A stretch of 64,000 bases of DNA from Oreocharis arfaki (taxonomy: Eukaryota > Chordata > Aves > Passeriformes > Paramythiidae). The stretch is taken from contig VZRR01006570.1 in the NCBI GenBank assembly GCA_013398015.1, positions 544,493 to 608,492 of the forward strand, given 5' to 3'. Below are positions 44,601-58,800 of the stretch, piece after piece. Within the stretch, counting starts at the first letter, position 1; each line of letters opens with the position of its first letter. The notes under the pieces are model-generated. The model was not told where the DNA came from and made no database searches. It was given only the letters and a program-made list of their open reading frames with translations. The position numbers were made by a program, and so were the translations under genes.

Positions 44601-46748
44601 ATTGTTCCTTGTTAAAAATGTGCCACATTACCACACACACCTGAGGATTCACTACACTGGATGTTTCCAGCTGTTTAATAAAAGGCTCCTCAATAATCTC
44701 TCTGTGCAAGCATTTTTCCCTCTCCCGTGCCCCAGCTGTTGCAAGAACTGTGTTGAAATGTTTATAGGATATTTCATAGTGGTAGTATTTCATGGTACCT
44801 GGGGCATAAATAGTGTAAAAATTGACACTACCACTCGCCAAGGTACAAAGCAGGAAATTCCATGTGAGGAACTCATATTCCAGCTATTCAGGGAAGTGAT
44901 TCTGAATGGGTCATGGGCCTTGGAGGCACAAATTTTTGATGTGTTGAATGTCAGAGATTTCAGATGTGAGATCATGCAAACTTCAGGGACATCTACAGCA
45001 GTTGGAGGTTTTAATGTGTGTGATCCAAGCAGACCTGTTTCAAAGAATAATATTAAAGGGAAAAAATTAAAGTTAGGAGGAAACCAGAGAAGAAAAGATC
45101 AAATTGAAACATGAATTTTTTAGCACTGCAATTTCTTCTGTGCATATTATGCCTTTCTTCATGTCCAGCAGAAGCAGCAGAATCAAAACTTGAGTCTGCA
45201 AGTATTGCAGGGAAAATAAATGAACAGTGACTCATAACTGCACCAGTTACATGTGATGGAGGACTGGGAGGGGCAAAGAATTGCACTTCTTTCCACTTGT
45301 ATCCGTTTTCAGTCATTAGTCCTGCAGAAAGAAGCAAGAAATCATCATGTATCTTGTCTGTTTACAAAAATAGGGACCTATAAATAGTTGCTGGAGGAAA
45401 AAGTGTGGGGAAGCGAGGAAAGAGAAAGGAGGGGCTGTGTTCCAGTAGGAGGAACTGAAGGAAATAAGTGTTGGTAGTTGAAGAGCAGTGTTTGAGTTTG
45501 GGGCAGAAGGGGATCACAGTCTCTGCCCAGAAGCATTTGGGATCACTGTGAAGATACCCTTTGAAGGGAAACAGTTTGAGTTGGTGTCTCCTGCTGAATT
45601 TCCTTGTATGTGCAGAGCAGAGAGTCAGGGACTGACTCTTGCACTGAGTCCCTCTTCTGTTCACTCTCCTTGGAGGAAAACACTACAAATTTGGGGTATT
45701 TCTGGGGGTGTGGGGGTACAGGCACTGGTGTTGTTCACTTGCTTTTTGTTTTAGCATTGTTCAGTCCATTCAGTCTCTGCTAAAACCATTGATGCTAAAA
45801 GTGTGAGTCCTTAAAAAGCATAGATTAAGTTGTGGTCTCGCCGTTTCAAATTACGTTGTCATTACAGACCCAAAAGTTTCAGTCTTCTGCATGACAGCAA
45901 CAGTATTTAACCATGTAACTTTGTCCATTAGACCACCAGAAAATCTCCTTTTTTTGTCCCATTATTCAATAGATTGCCATGTTTTTTATTATTACTGAAG
46001 GATGTTTTGAGGTTCAAATATTGCAGTTCATCAGCAAGAACATTTTGGCATTACTCTTAAAGACAAGCAGGGTCCTGCCTCCTTTTTTTTTTTAAATTAT
46101 AAGTATTCAACAAGTAGTTGTTCATAAGAATGGAATGAAGTAATCCCTGGTTTAGCCAAGAGTTTTAGAGAGCAGCCAGCAGAACATCTGCCCCAGTTGT
46201 GTAAAGGTAATTGCACTGTGTGTTTTTCAGTGCCAGGCACACAAATGCTTGTCCTGGGCTTATTAAATTACACCAGAGGCACTTTGGGCAACAGAGTGAG
46301 AAGAATAATGCAGTTAGGCCAAGAATCTTAGCAGGGCACTTAAATATTGACCAGTCAGTACAGTTATTTATTTGTATTAAGAGCAAAACATCTCTGCCTC
46401 CACTGTGTCATCCATGAGTGAATACACAACATGCGCTTGTTGCAAATCCAGGATGTGTGAAAGCACAAAAGGAAAGCACAAAAGACATTTCCAAATTGCT
46501 GTGTACCATAATTGTAAGAAAATTCCTATCAAAGAGAGGTGCTTCTTTGGGAATGGTGTGTGAGTTTGGGTTGTAACTGCAAGGAAAATACACGTTGGGT
46601 GCTCTTGGCAACTTGGTTGCCCAACTGTTCGGCTGTGATTTGGCTGCTGGCTAAGAGGTGTTTTTAAAATTCACTCTGTATTCTTCAGCATTTTTAAAGT
46701 CTATCCAACCTAATGGCTTTCTCTGCCCCCTTCCCTTGTGTCTTTCAG
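41630..46748 (+). other. SSU72 intron 1 (visible part)
   Basis: AT-rich intron with no clear repeat family besides the CR1 copy at its start. A 170-codon frame at 44602-45114 resembles nothing I know. I see no tRNA-like or snoRNA-like signature that I would defend. Confidence 0.6.
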
Positions 46749-46892
46749 CAAACGAGGATTCAGCGTCCGATCCTTTGGCACAGGGACTCACGTGAAACTG
46801 CCAGGACCAGCCCCGGACAAGCCAAATGTTTATGACTTCAAAACAACATATGATCAGATGTACAATGATCTGCTTAGGAAAGACAAAGAACT
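46749..46892 (+). CDS. SSU72: SSU72 exon 2
   Basis: Acceptor TGTCTTTCAG| and donor GAACT|GTATCC. The first base completes Ser27 from exon 1; codons then run from KRGFSV to DKEL, leaving two bases (CT). Confidence 0.97.
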
Positions 46893-49800
46893 GTATCCCT
46901 GTGGCATGGCCTCTTTAAAAAATCCAGTGTGGTTCATCCTTGAAAGGTGTAATTCATTATTTGGCATTAAGAATCTAGAGTTGCTTGGCTGGCGAACTTT
47001 AAAGTGCTTGAAGTTTATAGGAGGTTTTTTTAACAGTGGGCCTCTAATGCTCCCTTGTAAATTGTTACCCAGTTCCACTGCACACATTCCAAATGCTCTT
47101 TTGTAGTGTGTTACCGTGTTTAGCTCTTGAATGAACACATCAATACCCTCACAGATTGTCCATTGCCTCCCCTGCACTGTGGATCCTTCTCAGTGCAAAG
47201 ACTGTCCTGGTTATGGATTTGGGAAGAGCGACCACCTCGACATTAATGTTGTATTTAGCTCAGACAAACTGCCAGGTAAGGCTTACAGAATACTTTCTGT
47301 GGGAGAGAGGATGCCTTTCATTAAAGAGCTCACCCTTCTCACTGAGGATTTTGTGATATGTGATTTGCTCTGTGCACCGAGAAAAAATAACCCTTTAGTT
47401 TATTATAAAGAATGGACAGAGGAGAGCCCAATAACCTTTAATCCTGGAGAGCAAAGGTGATCAGGGTTAGGCACACTACTGAAAATGTCCAAACTGCATT
47501 ATTTTAAAATTGCTATATTTTAAGTTGATTTTTTTTTTTAAGAAAACCCACAAACAAAGATTGGGGAACTCATTCTAGACGTTTTTTCAACAAGGATCTT
47601 TTTTTAAAAAAAGGTTCAAAATGTAGGATGTAGTCTTAAAGGATCACATATGATGTGCTGGTTTATTTGATTTTTTTTTTTTATCCCTCTGCCTATAAAG
47701 AAAAGGAAAATCTTGCAAACCCACCTTAATGAGGTATGCCATATCCATATCCTGATTAAAAGAACTGCTTATAAGAAAATTCCTTGAGCTGAGAATTAAT
47801 TTTAACAAGCACGAACGACTTGAGATTTCCTTTTTGAATTCTTCATTGCTGCTGTGCTGGGTATGGCAGTGCTTAAGGAAAAAAAAAAACCAACAGAAAG
47901 CCAACCTGTTCCTCAGCATGTTTTGGAGTCACCATTGTGGTTCTGCTTCATGCTTTGCTGTGTTCCCCAAATAAATTTGCAGTGTTACAGTTAAACCTTT
48001 TCTCAAGATAAAAGAGGTTTAAACAACGGCCACTGCAAGGGAAATAGGGCAACAGCAAATGCCTCTGTGACTTTGCTTTTTTGATTCTCAGATAATTTAA
48101 GGTTTTCAGACTGAAGACTGTCAGCACAGAAAGCAACTGCATTTCCAGAAGTGAGTTTTGAGGGTAAAGACTTTAACCAAAACCAGCCCTGCTCTCATCA
48201 GCGAGTTATGGAATAGGTTTTTTTGTGACCCAGGGGCTCTCAGTTCTGTTGGGTGAGCCTAACTTCAGAGAAGGGATGGGAATTACCTGTGGGGTGGGAG
48301 GGGCTGCTCTCCTCATGGGCTTGGAGTGTGGTTGGGATGGGGGAACAGAAGGAGGGGTGGTTCCATATGATTCAGCTGCTTATTCTGTTTCCCAGCCTTG
48401 CTTTCATCATCTGTAGCCTTTCCATGTGGTCTGAAATTTTGAGTCTTGCTGACAACACTCTGCTTGTTCCCATATTCCAGTGAGGAGACACCTGAAGTTT
48501 GAGTGCTCTCCTTCCAGGAGCTGTGATCACCAGATAACTCCGTGACATTGTGGCTGTAAGGGAACATCCTCTGCCCAAATAAATGACCCCCAGGTTCAGA
48601 AAGCAGTGGCCTCAAACAGAAACGAGCTGCTGCACTGCTGGACCTCACTCAGAGCAAGGTTAAAATTGTGGTAGAGAGAAGAGATGCACTGAACCTCTCC
48701 TGTTCACTTGTGAAGAGGGGGGACAACTATTAAAAACCCACTCTGCAGAGACTAAAAGCACCTTCATTGCAGTTAATTAGTGAAATATGGAGCACAGGCT
48801 CTCATACCTTGAAGGCATATGTTGAATTTCAGAAGCACAGGATTAATGGAGCCAGGAATACAGATTTCAGTTGAGTAGGTGGTTACAGTAGATCTAAAAT
48901 GGAAGTGCTTCAAAGCCTCTTGAGATGTGGCAGTTAAAACTTGGAGTTATATCAGCATCTCCCATTGCATTTTTAGAATGTAGCATTTAAATTCCCTGAG
49001 CCCCAGTCGAGGACTGCCCCCAAACCATTTAACACTGCTCTGAACGTGGCTTTTGGTTGCTTTTTAGAACATTCCTCTGTTATTTCTAGGACAACAGTTG
49101 AGAATTGTGCTACTCATTGGAGGAGGACACAGCCATGGTCTGTAGTACCAATTCACCACCTTGCATTTGCATGTGTAACCCACCTTTCCAGCATTAGGAT
49201 TACTTGTCCTTATGGTTATTTGCCCCTTACAACTCTATGAAGGGGTTTGAGGACTTAATTCTAATTCCATGGTGGTGACTTTAAAGCTGAAGCAAAACCA
49301 GAGCAAAACTGGCTGGTGAGCCTTGCCTTCAAGTGAAGGCAAAAGCTAGTCAAGGGTGAAACTTGCTAAACAATTTAAATTTAAACCCAATTTAAATCTT
49401 CAGCAGCAGTTGATGTTGTGCCCAGGGATAGGAGCTGTTCAAATGGAAATTTAACCAAAATTGTGCAGGAATTGCTCCTGGGTTCCTTAGCAGTGTAAGT
49501 CCATGGCTGATGGTTTCTTTCCTTTCCTCAATGCTGATGTATCTGTGACCCTCACATTAAAGATATCTGATGATTTTCACAGATGGGGGATATTTTTAAT
49601 TAGGATTTCTAGGCAGCCTGCACCTACCCTGCAAGCTTGGCCTCCTGCTCTGTTCCTGACATTTTTTACCTCCTCTTTTAATTTGACCTCCCTAACTTTA
49701 GATAAGATTCCAGTTTTAGCTCCTTAGCTTATACATGAGGTTATAAAATTGAGGGGAGGGTGGAAAATGTGTCCTCAAGAAGTTCCTAAAGCTGCTTCAG

Positions 49801-52800
49801 TTAGAGGGAAAATTCCAGGAATGAAGAAGAACTTGGTGCATCTCCCTTGAAGACACTGATTCTTTTCTGTCAAAAAAAAACCCCCCAAGGTAGTGATAAT
49901 CTTGGTGATGGGATGTAGTTTAACCCTGTGAACTCCATGTTGAAGTTGGATGCCCATGTGATATTTCCATGTAGCTCAGTCTTGAGGAGTAACTGACTTA
50001 AATTCTACTTCAGGTAAGCTCTTCATGCATGTATTTATCTTAACGTTTTCATCTGGTTTTCCTTCATGGATTTTGAACTGTTAAGCACTTGTCAGCTTCT
50101 CTCCTGAGCTATCACTCCAAGTGTTCAGCAGGAGAGCTGTGTCTCTGGAAGCCACTTTGGAATGTTTCATTTAGATATGTCGAGGGATTTTTTATATTTT
50201 TCTTTGTTGGGTCTGGGTATTTTCTTCTCCATTTTTTTTGGAGCCTAACCTTGCAAAAGCTAAAAATAGTTGAAATCATGGCCTGTGTGTCAGTGGCAAA
50301 TCTTCTTCCAAAAGCAGTGCAGTACAAGTCTCATTTTCTTTCTTGCCATGTCTTTCAAAGCACTTCAGTGCTCCTAGAAATAGAGAGAAGGGATGAGGAT
50401 GGAAAGAAGTGTTTAAACTGGATTTGAAGACTTTCTAAGAGGCACATTTCTGCAAATCAACACACTTCCAGCCACAGGCTGAATTCCAATCCCTTTTTCT
50501 CCATGAAGGATTGTAAGACCAAAACACTTCACAAAATCTCGGGCTTTTCAAAGGCAGCAATTTTTCAGTACTTCTTCATGTGCCTTCTGATCACACTGCC
50601 TTTCATGTTGGCTTCTTTCACGTTGAAAAGGAAATACATCAAATTGTTATAAATATATAAGCTGGATATATTATTTTTAAATATTATTTCCCCTGTGTTT
50701 GAGCCTTGAGACAATCTAATAGCAAATGCTTTTCAACAGCATAAAACATCCTCTGCCATCCTGTCTCTTCTGGGTAGTCTGAGAGGTTTATTTCCTTCCC
50801 CAAGGTGAGTCCCAAACAGATGCTCTGAGGAATTCTGACTGAAGGATCCAGCCTGAGGCTGATGACTCCTATAAAATCCATCCAGAGCTGGAGTGATTCC
50901 ATTCTTTGGCAGTTCCATCCCAGTTTGAAGGAGGGGAGCGAAGTGACAGCCGATGCTTCTTGCCTTGAAGTTACCTCCCATTAACACAAGGCTGCTGTGC
51001 CAACATTAAGGATGCTTATACTTCTTTTTCTTTGTTCCAAACCAATTCCCATTTTCATGGTGGCAGCTGTAATTCCTTAAACTGGCATTAATTGCAAGCC
51101 AGGAATGTTTCCTGCAGACCTCATCCAGCGCGGTGCTTTCTCTGCAGGCTCCTGGTGCAAAGTGGCCCTGCTGGCTCTGTGATTGTTTTCTTTTGTTTCC
51201 CAAATGTGCTGAATGAAACGTTTTAATTGATTTAGGGTTTGCAATGCTTGTAGTTTGCTCTGTCTGAGGGACCTTCTCTGGAAATTCTGAGTTTCACAGC
51301 ACGAAGCGGTGACAGCAGCGGAAGCCAATTTGGAAATGGCTCTTGCAGCCCCTGTTTCCCTGAGCTGTTCCCTGTTTTCCTGGGCAAGGGATGATTCATC
51401 CTTTCCCACAGACCTCTCTCAAAGCACTTCCCCCCTCCCAGTCCTACATTTGCTGCTCATCTTTAGAGTCTGGCACTGCTTCCCAAACCTGAAGAAAGCA
51501 TCCCGAAGTCACGTGTGCCCCTGCCAAGCCCTCTTGCTCACCTGCTGGTCCTTGGAGTGACTGCAGGAGTGAGCTCTCCGTGTCACTTGCTGCCAGGTGA
51601 TCAGACACTGTAGGTTCCAGCAATCCAAACCAAACTCCTCTTGAAGTTCACGCCTGGATGAAGTGCAGAGTCAGCTGTTTGATGGCAAAGTCAGACATGC
51701 CAGATCCTCAAGTCATCTTGTCCTTGGTGCCCTTGTCGTTCTGGAGGTCCCTTCAGTACATCTGTGGCATCCCTTCTCCATCTCTTTGGCACTGGACTTT
51801 GCCATCACTCCCTCTCTTTTCCCCTCTGACAGCTTGGATCTGTCTGTTTTCACCCCAAATACAGTTTCAGCTGCTCAGCACTAGCAAATTCTTGTCTGGC
51901 ACTTGAGCTCAGGGTGCTTGCTGCCTTCACTGATATGTGGGTCCAGACCCCTCAGCTTTGGGGCTCAGCCAGGCTTGAGGAAGTGAGCAGGGCTGACATG
52001 TTATTTATATCTGGACCAGCTCCTAGGAGCAGTTGGATTTATCTGGCTTACAAATGCTGGGTGCTTGTCCTTCACTAGGAAAAACAAGGTCAGGTTTTTT
52101 GCAGGTCATTCATGCAGGCACAGACGTTACAGAAATGTCATGGAGCCCACCTTAGCATCTTCGTGATAATTTAGGATGGCATATTTTGGAATCATAGGAT
52201 GATTCAGGTTGGAAGGGACCTTAAAGCTCATCCTGGGCCACCCCCTGCCATGGTAGGGACACTTTCCAGTATCCCAGGGTGCTCCAAGCCCCGTCCAACC
52301 TGTCCTGGAACGCTTCCAGAGCAGCCACAGCTTCTCTGGGCACCCTGTGCCAGGGCCTCCCCACCCTCACAGGGAGGAATTTTTTCCTAATATCCCATCT
52401 TATCCTGCTCTCTTTCCATTTGAATCCAACAGAATGGTTCAGCGTTAAGATTTTATGAAGTTGGAGACCAACAAAAGACTTGTGAACAATCTGGTTTGTA
52501 CTAAAGTGCACAGTTTCCATTCCAGAGGAAAGGCATTGTGTTCTCTGGCTGTGGAGTGAAGGCAGTTACTGCAGCCATAACCACTGTGCTTGGAAAGCAG
52601 AATTTGTGGTGCCTGTGCCCATTTCCAGTCTTTCATTCCCTCAGAAAAGGAGCTGATAATGAAGGTGGAAGAAGGTTGGGCAGCCTCATCTCCCCCTCAC
52701 ACACTTCATTTAAGGAAATGTCCAGTTCCTAGACAAACAGGCTTTAACACAGTGTGTTCTGCTTGCAGTGCAGATATTAATAAATGAATTAAGATGATAT

Positions 52801-55800
52801 GGAAAAGAGACTTGCAAATGCCATTCATGCTCTGGTGAGAAGCACTCTGCTCCACTCCTGCTTTTCCCAAAGAAGAAATGCAGTGTTTGAGGATGGTGTC
52901 AGCTGCACCAAAGGGAATAATCAGCAGATTTATTTGAAGATGTAGGAGCTTTGGGTGCCAGCCATTTAAAGATTTTTTTTTTCCCCCCCTAAAAAGGATG
53001 TATACATTTTAGCAAATATCATTTGCCCAGTTATGTTTAATAAATTGGCCTCTATATTTTCATAGAATGGGTTGGAAGGGGCCTTAAATCTCACCTCATT
53101 CCACCCCTCTCCGTGGGCAGGAACACCTTGCATGGACCAGGTTGCTCAGAGCTCCACCCAGCCTGGCTTTGGACACTTCCAGGCATGGGAATTTTAGTTG
53201 TCTGTGTAATTAATTTCTATACCCCAACACTTCCAGCTCAAATCACTTGTGAGCTTCAGCTTCACGTGGGAGTTAAAACTAAACTTACTGAATACTTGGA
53301 TCAGTAAGATCATAATTCTGTTTTACAGGACAGAGACTTAACTGTCGTGGCCATCCCTAGGTTGGTGCTCATGGCTTTTGGGTTTTCTGGGTCCTGTCAG
53401 TGACAAAGAATGATAAAGTTTGGAGGGGTGAGGGATGTTTGAAGGGATGGTTACCCACATGTCTGGAGCACAGAGCCATCAACTGGAATGGAAAAGGCAT
53501 TTCTGGTGTCTGTGACAGGAATTTTAAATTTGGGTAGCAAAAGCAGTGAAAGCTTTACATCTTCTTTTATTTTTTTAAATAAATCTTCATCACTAGGATG
53601 GGATATCCTTGGCTAAAAGGAGAGAATGCACAGTCAGTAACAGAAATTCTCCATGAGAATGAGCAACAATGCTGTGCCTGTTGGAAAAACTCAGCTTTTG
53701 TGCTGCAACATCTCCCTTTTTTATATCGAGCCTTTCCACTGCTGAGTCGTCATGCTTAAATTCCATCCCACTGTGGATCTGTTTGGCGTAGTTATTCCAA
53801 CAGAGGTGAAATCTGAATTGGTGTAAAAATGAGATGGATTTCCTCTGCTAAGAGTTTGCAGTCGGTGAAGAGAAATGTAGGCTTGTTCTGGTGTCCTCCT
53901 GAGCATGGAAGGTGTGACAGCACAGAAAACCAGGGAGAATTCTGTCCTGGAAAGAGAGCAGGGATGCACAGGACAGGGAGCATGGAGTTGCAATGTGTTG
54001 GAAGGAAAGCAGAGCCTGACTTAAATGATTCCACACCTGCCAGGGTGGTGAAAACCATTAAGAAGTTGCAGTATCTGCATTCTCCTGAGCTCCCAAGGAG
54101 CGAGAAGCTGGGTTATTATGCACTGGAAGCAGTTTGGCAGAGCTCATCCCCTGCCAGCTCCAAGGATGAGGTGCTGGCTTTTTCCAGGTGAAAAAGATTC
54201 CAGGCAACCAAATAGGGAAAGCACCACGGATCTGAACTGCTTCTCTCAGTCTCCTTTTATAGGCAGATGGACCCTTGGAAAAAAAAGAAAATAGCTGTAA
54301 GCTGGCAGCAGAGAGCTGGGCTGTGAAGCAGAAATCTTGTGTGGGTTTGGGAATCTGCGTAATTCTGTCTCCAGGCTCAGTCAGGAAAGCGAGGGGACAG
54401 ATGCCAGCAACGTTTTATCCTAGAAAGGGAAAAAAGAGAACCCAAAAAAGCGTGTGGGATGTTGTGGATTTTTTTTTCTTCTTCTTCTTTTTTCCCCTCT
54501 TGAACTGCGTGATGTAGAAATGAGGAGTCCAGAGCCCAGGAAGGGCTCCCCTCCCAACTGAGCAGAGCAACGCGGGCAGATGTTGGCATATTTTGGAAAT
54601 GGCAGATATTTTGGAAATGCTATTTTGAAAATGCAGTCGTTTTCCTGCTCTGCAGAGAACCAGAGGTCTGAGGTGGCTGCATCCAAGTGGGTTTTTTTTT
54701 TCCCCCAAGCATGACAAACCCCAGGAGAGTTCACGAGGGTGCCAGGAGGAACCAGTGGGTGCTGATGTGCAAGAGCTGCTGGAGAGAGCTTCAGGCTGTA
54801 AAGGACAGTTCTTTAATAATATAAGGAGAAACCTTCTGGGAAAGAAGAGTAAAAAAGGCTTGGGAGTGACGTGGAGAAAAGAAATGCAGCAGAAGTCATT
54901 TGGCTAAATTGACAACATTTAATTGTGATAAACAGCCTATCACTCAGTCCGTGGTGCAAAATTGAAATTACAAGTAGTTGAAGTGCAGTGATGCAGACAC
55001 GAAGAAGAACTGAATCTATTTTCAACATGAAATAGACTCTTGTGGGTAGAAAGCTGGGTTTAATTTTTAATATAACTTAAACATTTGAAGGGTTTAAAAG
55101 CTTTGGAGGCTTGAACAGCAGGTGCACATCTGGGCAGTAGAACTTGAGCTCCTGCAAAAAGGTAGGCAGGAAGTTGTTTGGTCTTCTGTTACAAAAATAG
55201 TAGGAGTGGTTTGTGAAGGTCTGTCACCTTTTCAGCAAGGAAATAAGCCCAAGTGACCTCTTACAGACTGCTACAAATCAGGAAAATTATTTTATTCTCC
55301 CAATTCTGTTACCTCAAGAAATTACAGGCAGTTATCCCTACTGTTCTATTGTAAAATGGCTAAAAATTCAGCTGTGTTAAAGGCAGGAGGAGATGCATCC
55401 ACTTCCAGGCTTCCTCAATCCAAACCCTTCCTGGTATTCCTAATTTCCCCCCAAAACTTTGCCTTCAGAGGGAGTTTGGTTTCACTCAGACCCGCAGATT
55501 TGTGTGACAGTCGAGCCTGGAGTGCTCCTGATGAGACTGCACGTCCCAGGAAGGTGGGGAAGCAGTGGGATTAGAGAATCCTGCCTGCCAAGGGGCTCCA
55601 GGATGTAAAATCAGAGCCTCAAGGTTACAGCACCAGCATAAATTTAGCTCCCAAGCAGCATCACAGATTCCTTTCACACAGTGACGAGGCTCTGACAGGC
55701 ATAAAGTCAGTGTTTTTCTTCATTCCCGTTTCTGCATCTCGGGATATTTTTATGGGATGTGCTTCTGTTGGTTTCTCTGGCTTCCTTTGGAGGTTCAGTT

Positions 55801-58800
55801 GCATAAATCCACGTTCCAGGTAGGGCTTTGTGCAGGTGGCACCTGAAACACCTCAGGATTGCCTTTGAAGAAAGAGGCCCCTGGAGTGAGGGGCAGTGGC
55901 TGGAGGGAATGTAGGACATGCTGCTCACAGAAACAGCTCAGGCTGGGGGTTCTGGGCCTTTATGGATATAAAAATAGTTGCCCAAGAAAAGTTATCCTTC
56001 TGAGGGCCTTTTAAAGCTGTGGTGCCAGTGACAGGTCTGTGAGCAGCAGCTGCATGATGGGGATCACACTGTCACCTTAGGAATCTCTTTAGTGGTCACT
56101 GATCTTTAGATTTGCCAGCAGAAAGAATATTTTATTTTAAAGATCCAGTAATAATTTAACTTGTGCTGGTCATTTGCTCAAACCCATGACTCTCCTTCAA
56201 GTAAAGATACTTAACTCGAGCGACTTCAGATACACACAGAATGGAATTTTACACATGTTGGACAGAAATAAGAGAATCAAGCCACGGCCAGAAAGATTCC
56301 AGAACTGCAAAGATGTTTTTGATTTGATCCTAACGTGTGAAGAAAGAGTCTATGATCAAGTAGTAGAAGGTAAGGAGCTTGAATTGTTAAACCAGGTTAA
56401 CTTGGAGTGGGTTTTTTTTTCCTCCTTCACAAATCTGGAAACATCAGTCTCATCCAACTCCTGGAGCACCAGTGAGGACAAGAGCTTGTGGTTATTGATG
56501 CAGATTTATGCATCAGAGAAGTGATGGCTGAGCACTTGTCCCCAAAAGGTGCTGGCAGCTACACAGAATGTGTGTGCACAGCAAGGGCTGCATGAGGAAA
56601 TTTATAGAAACTCCACGTTTGGTTTTGGAAATGCTCATGGATCTCCAAAACTTAACAAATTGGGATGAGCTGATGGAAAACCAAGTCTCAGCTGTCTTCC
56701 TTGTGCAGCTCCCCTCCCTTCCTGTGACCTCCCAGGCAGTTTATCCCCCTTAAACACCTCCTGTACAGGTGGAGAAACTCCTGGAGCGTGGTTAACCCTG
56801 CAAATGTGCCCCAGCTCTGCCCTTGAATGAGCCAGGGATGTGCCCCAAGGATCTCAGCTGGGCATCCAGTTCCCCATGGACACAGCACGGGGGAATTGCT
56901 GTGAACTCCCTCAGAGCCACGGGGTTCCAGCAGGAGCTCAGGGAATTCCTGGGCTCAGAACTTTTGTGTCTCTGGAGTTGCTGGGGGCAGGTTTGTGTGA
57001 GGTTTAAGGAGTTTCCTCCACACTGAAACACCAGCCAAGTGAATTGGTATCACCCACAGAGCTTAAAGGTTGTCACTTGGCCTCTTCCGCGGTCGTGTCA
57101 CAACTGCAGGATAATTTTGGGCGTTGCCAGGGTTCTGAATGCTCAGGGGGAGGGTTTGAAATGTCTTGGTGAGTTCTGAGAGCAACTGCTCTGGTCCTTG
57201 AGGGCATCTTCAGCAAGTCCCAGGTGGAAAGCAGCTCTCACTCTGGTTTTTAGGTGGGAGGGAGGGAGGTGAAGAGCAGCCCTTGCTAATTTTCCAGCTC
57301 TCTGCCTTCACAATGCCCTTCACAGTTGGCCCAAATGGCTCTGGATGTGGAAGCTGGGATTTTTAAGCAGGTTTGCCAAAATGAAGGTGCAGAGTGGAGG
57401 TGGGAGAAAGCAACTTTTGGCTTAAAAAGAGGGTGTAGAAGGAAGGGTGTGTTAGGGAGGCACAACACTAACACATGGGTGCAGTTGTAGGAAAAATGTT
57501 TAATTTTTTTCCCCTTCCACCCTTCTTAGTAAGTGAAAAACATTAAATTAAAGTAGAATTTTCCGATGTGACTATCAGTGTTTAGCTTGCAGGAGTTCAT
57601 CTTGCAGTTCAGAGTGCTGGCTGCACAGTGCTTTTTAAAAAAATGAGCAATTAAAACCCTCCAGGTGAGGAAGCCCAAAATCCTTCTTGACTTTTGAGAC
57701 TCTTGATCTTTAAAGACAGTCAGAGTAAGAGGAGCAGTAGCTTCTCTTGAGCAGGGCAAATAAACTGCCGTGACCCTTTCACAAATCTGAATTCTTTTGT
57801 TTCCAAAATCCACCTCCTGTTTTTTTGAAATAAAAGAGATTATTGTTTAGGGCAATATTAAATTTTTAAAAAATCTAAAAACCAGTTTGGAAAATTTGAA
57901 TGTGACACCACCTTGTGTATTTTTAAAAACCCTGTTACTGCTTTGTGTACACTGTGACACCATTCCAACCCAACGTTTTGCTGCTGTGTTTTGTTTTAAA
58001 TAGATTTAAATTCCAGAGAGCAGGAGACGTGTCAGCCAGTCCATGTCATCAACGTGGACATTCAGGATAACCACGAGGAGGCAACGCTGGGTGCTTTCCT
58101 CATCTGTGAGCTCTGCCAGTGTGTAAGTAAAGAGGAATCTGGAATCCTGGGGGTGCCAGCTGCCTGCCCAGGGGCTGGGCTTTGCTTTCTGCCCCACAAA
58201 GCTCCTGCACATTGCAGTTGTTCCAGTAAAATCCACATCAAGATGCAAATTCCCACATCCTCCTGCTTATTTTCGGAGCTGCTGGGCAAGTGGGTGAATT
58301 TAAGCGAGCTCGTGGTTTCCAGAGTGAGCTCCTTTCAAACCAGTTGTAATTAGGTGGGATTTAGAGGTGAGAGTTGAATTCTGAATCCCAACAGCCTTAA
58401 AAATATCCTGGATTTTGTTGGACCACACTGAACTATAGAACTAAAACGAGCTGCACTCGGTGTGACGGGAGCAGAGGAAGGCCCTGGGTCCTTTTCCACT
58501 CCAAGGTTGAGGAGTTCACCATCCCAGGCTGGTTTTGACTCCAGCCTGTGTGATCTCTTCTGCTCTTTAAGTCCTTCCCAGATCCAAGAAGCCTAAAGAG
58601 GGTTCAAGGAGTTGAAAGTTTGGCTCTCTGTTCCGTGTGCCTGGAGCTATTCTGGAGCCTGCGTTTGTTTTCTGGGGAGGAGGGATGGTGCCTGCTCAAC
58701 AAAGTCCTCCTGAAGTGCCACTTGGGTGGGCTGGGACCTTGCAGATAAACTGGGAATAATTCTGGGAATCTCCATAAAAGCACCATTGGGTGCAGCCTGC

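Larger units (their letters stand above)
46893..56229 (+). other. SSU72 intron 2
   Basis: A 9.3-kb intron with two minus-oriented CR1 fragments and unassigned open frames just after exon 2 (to 47460). The remainder is ordinary AT-rich sequence in which I see nothing specific. Confidence 0.65.
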
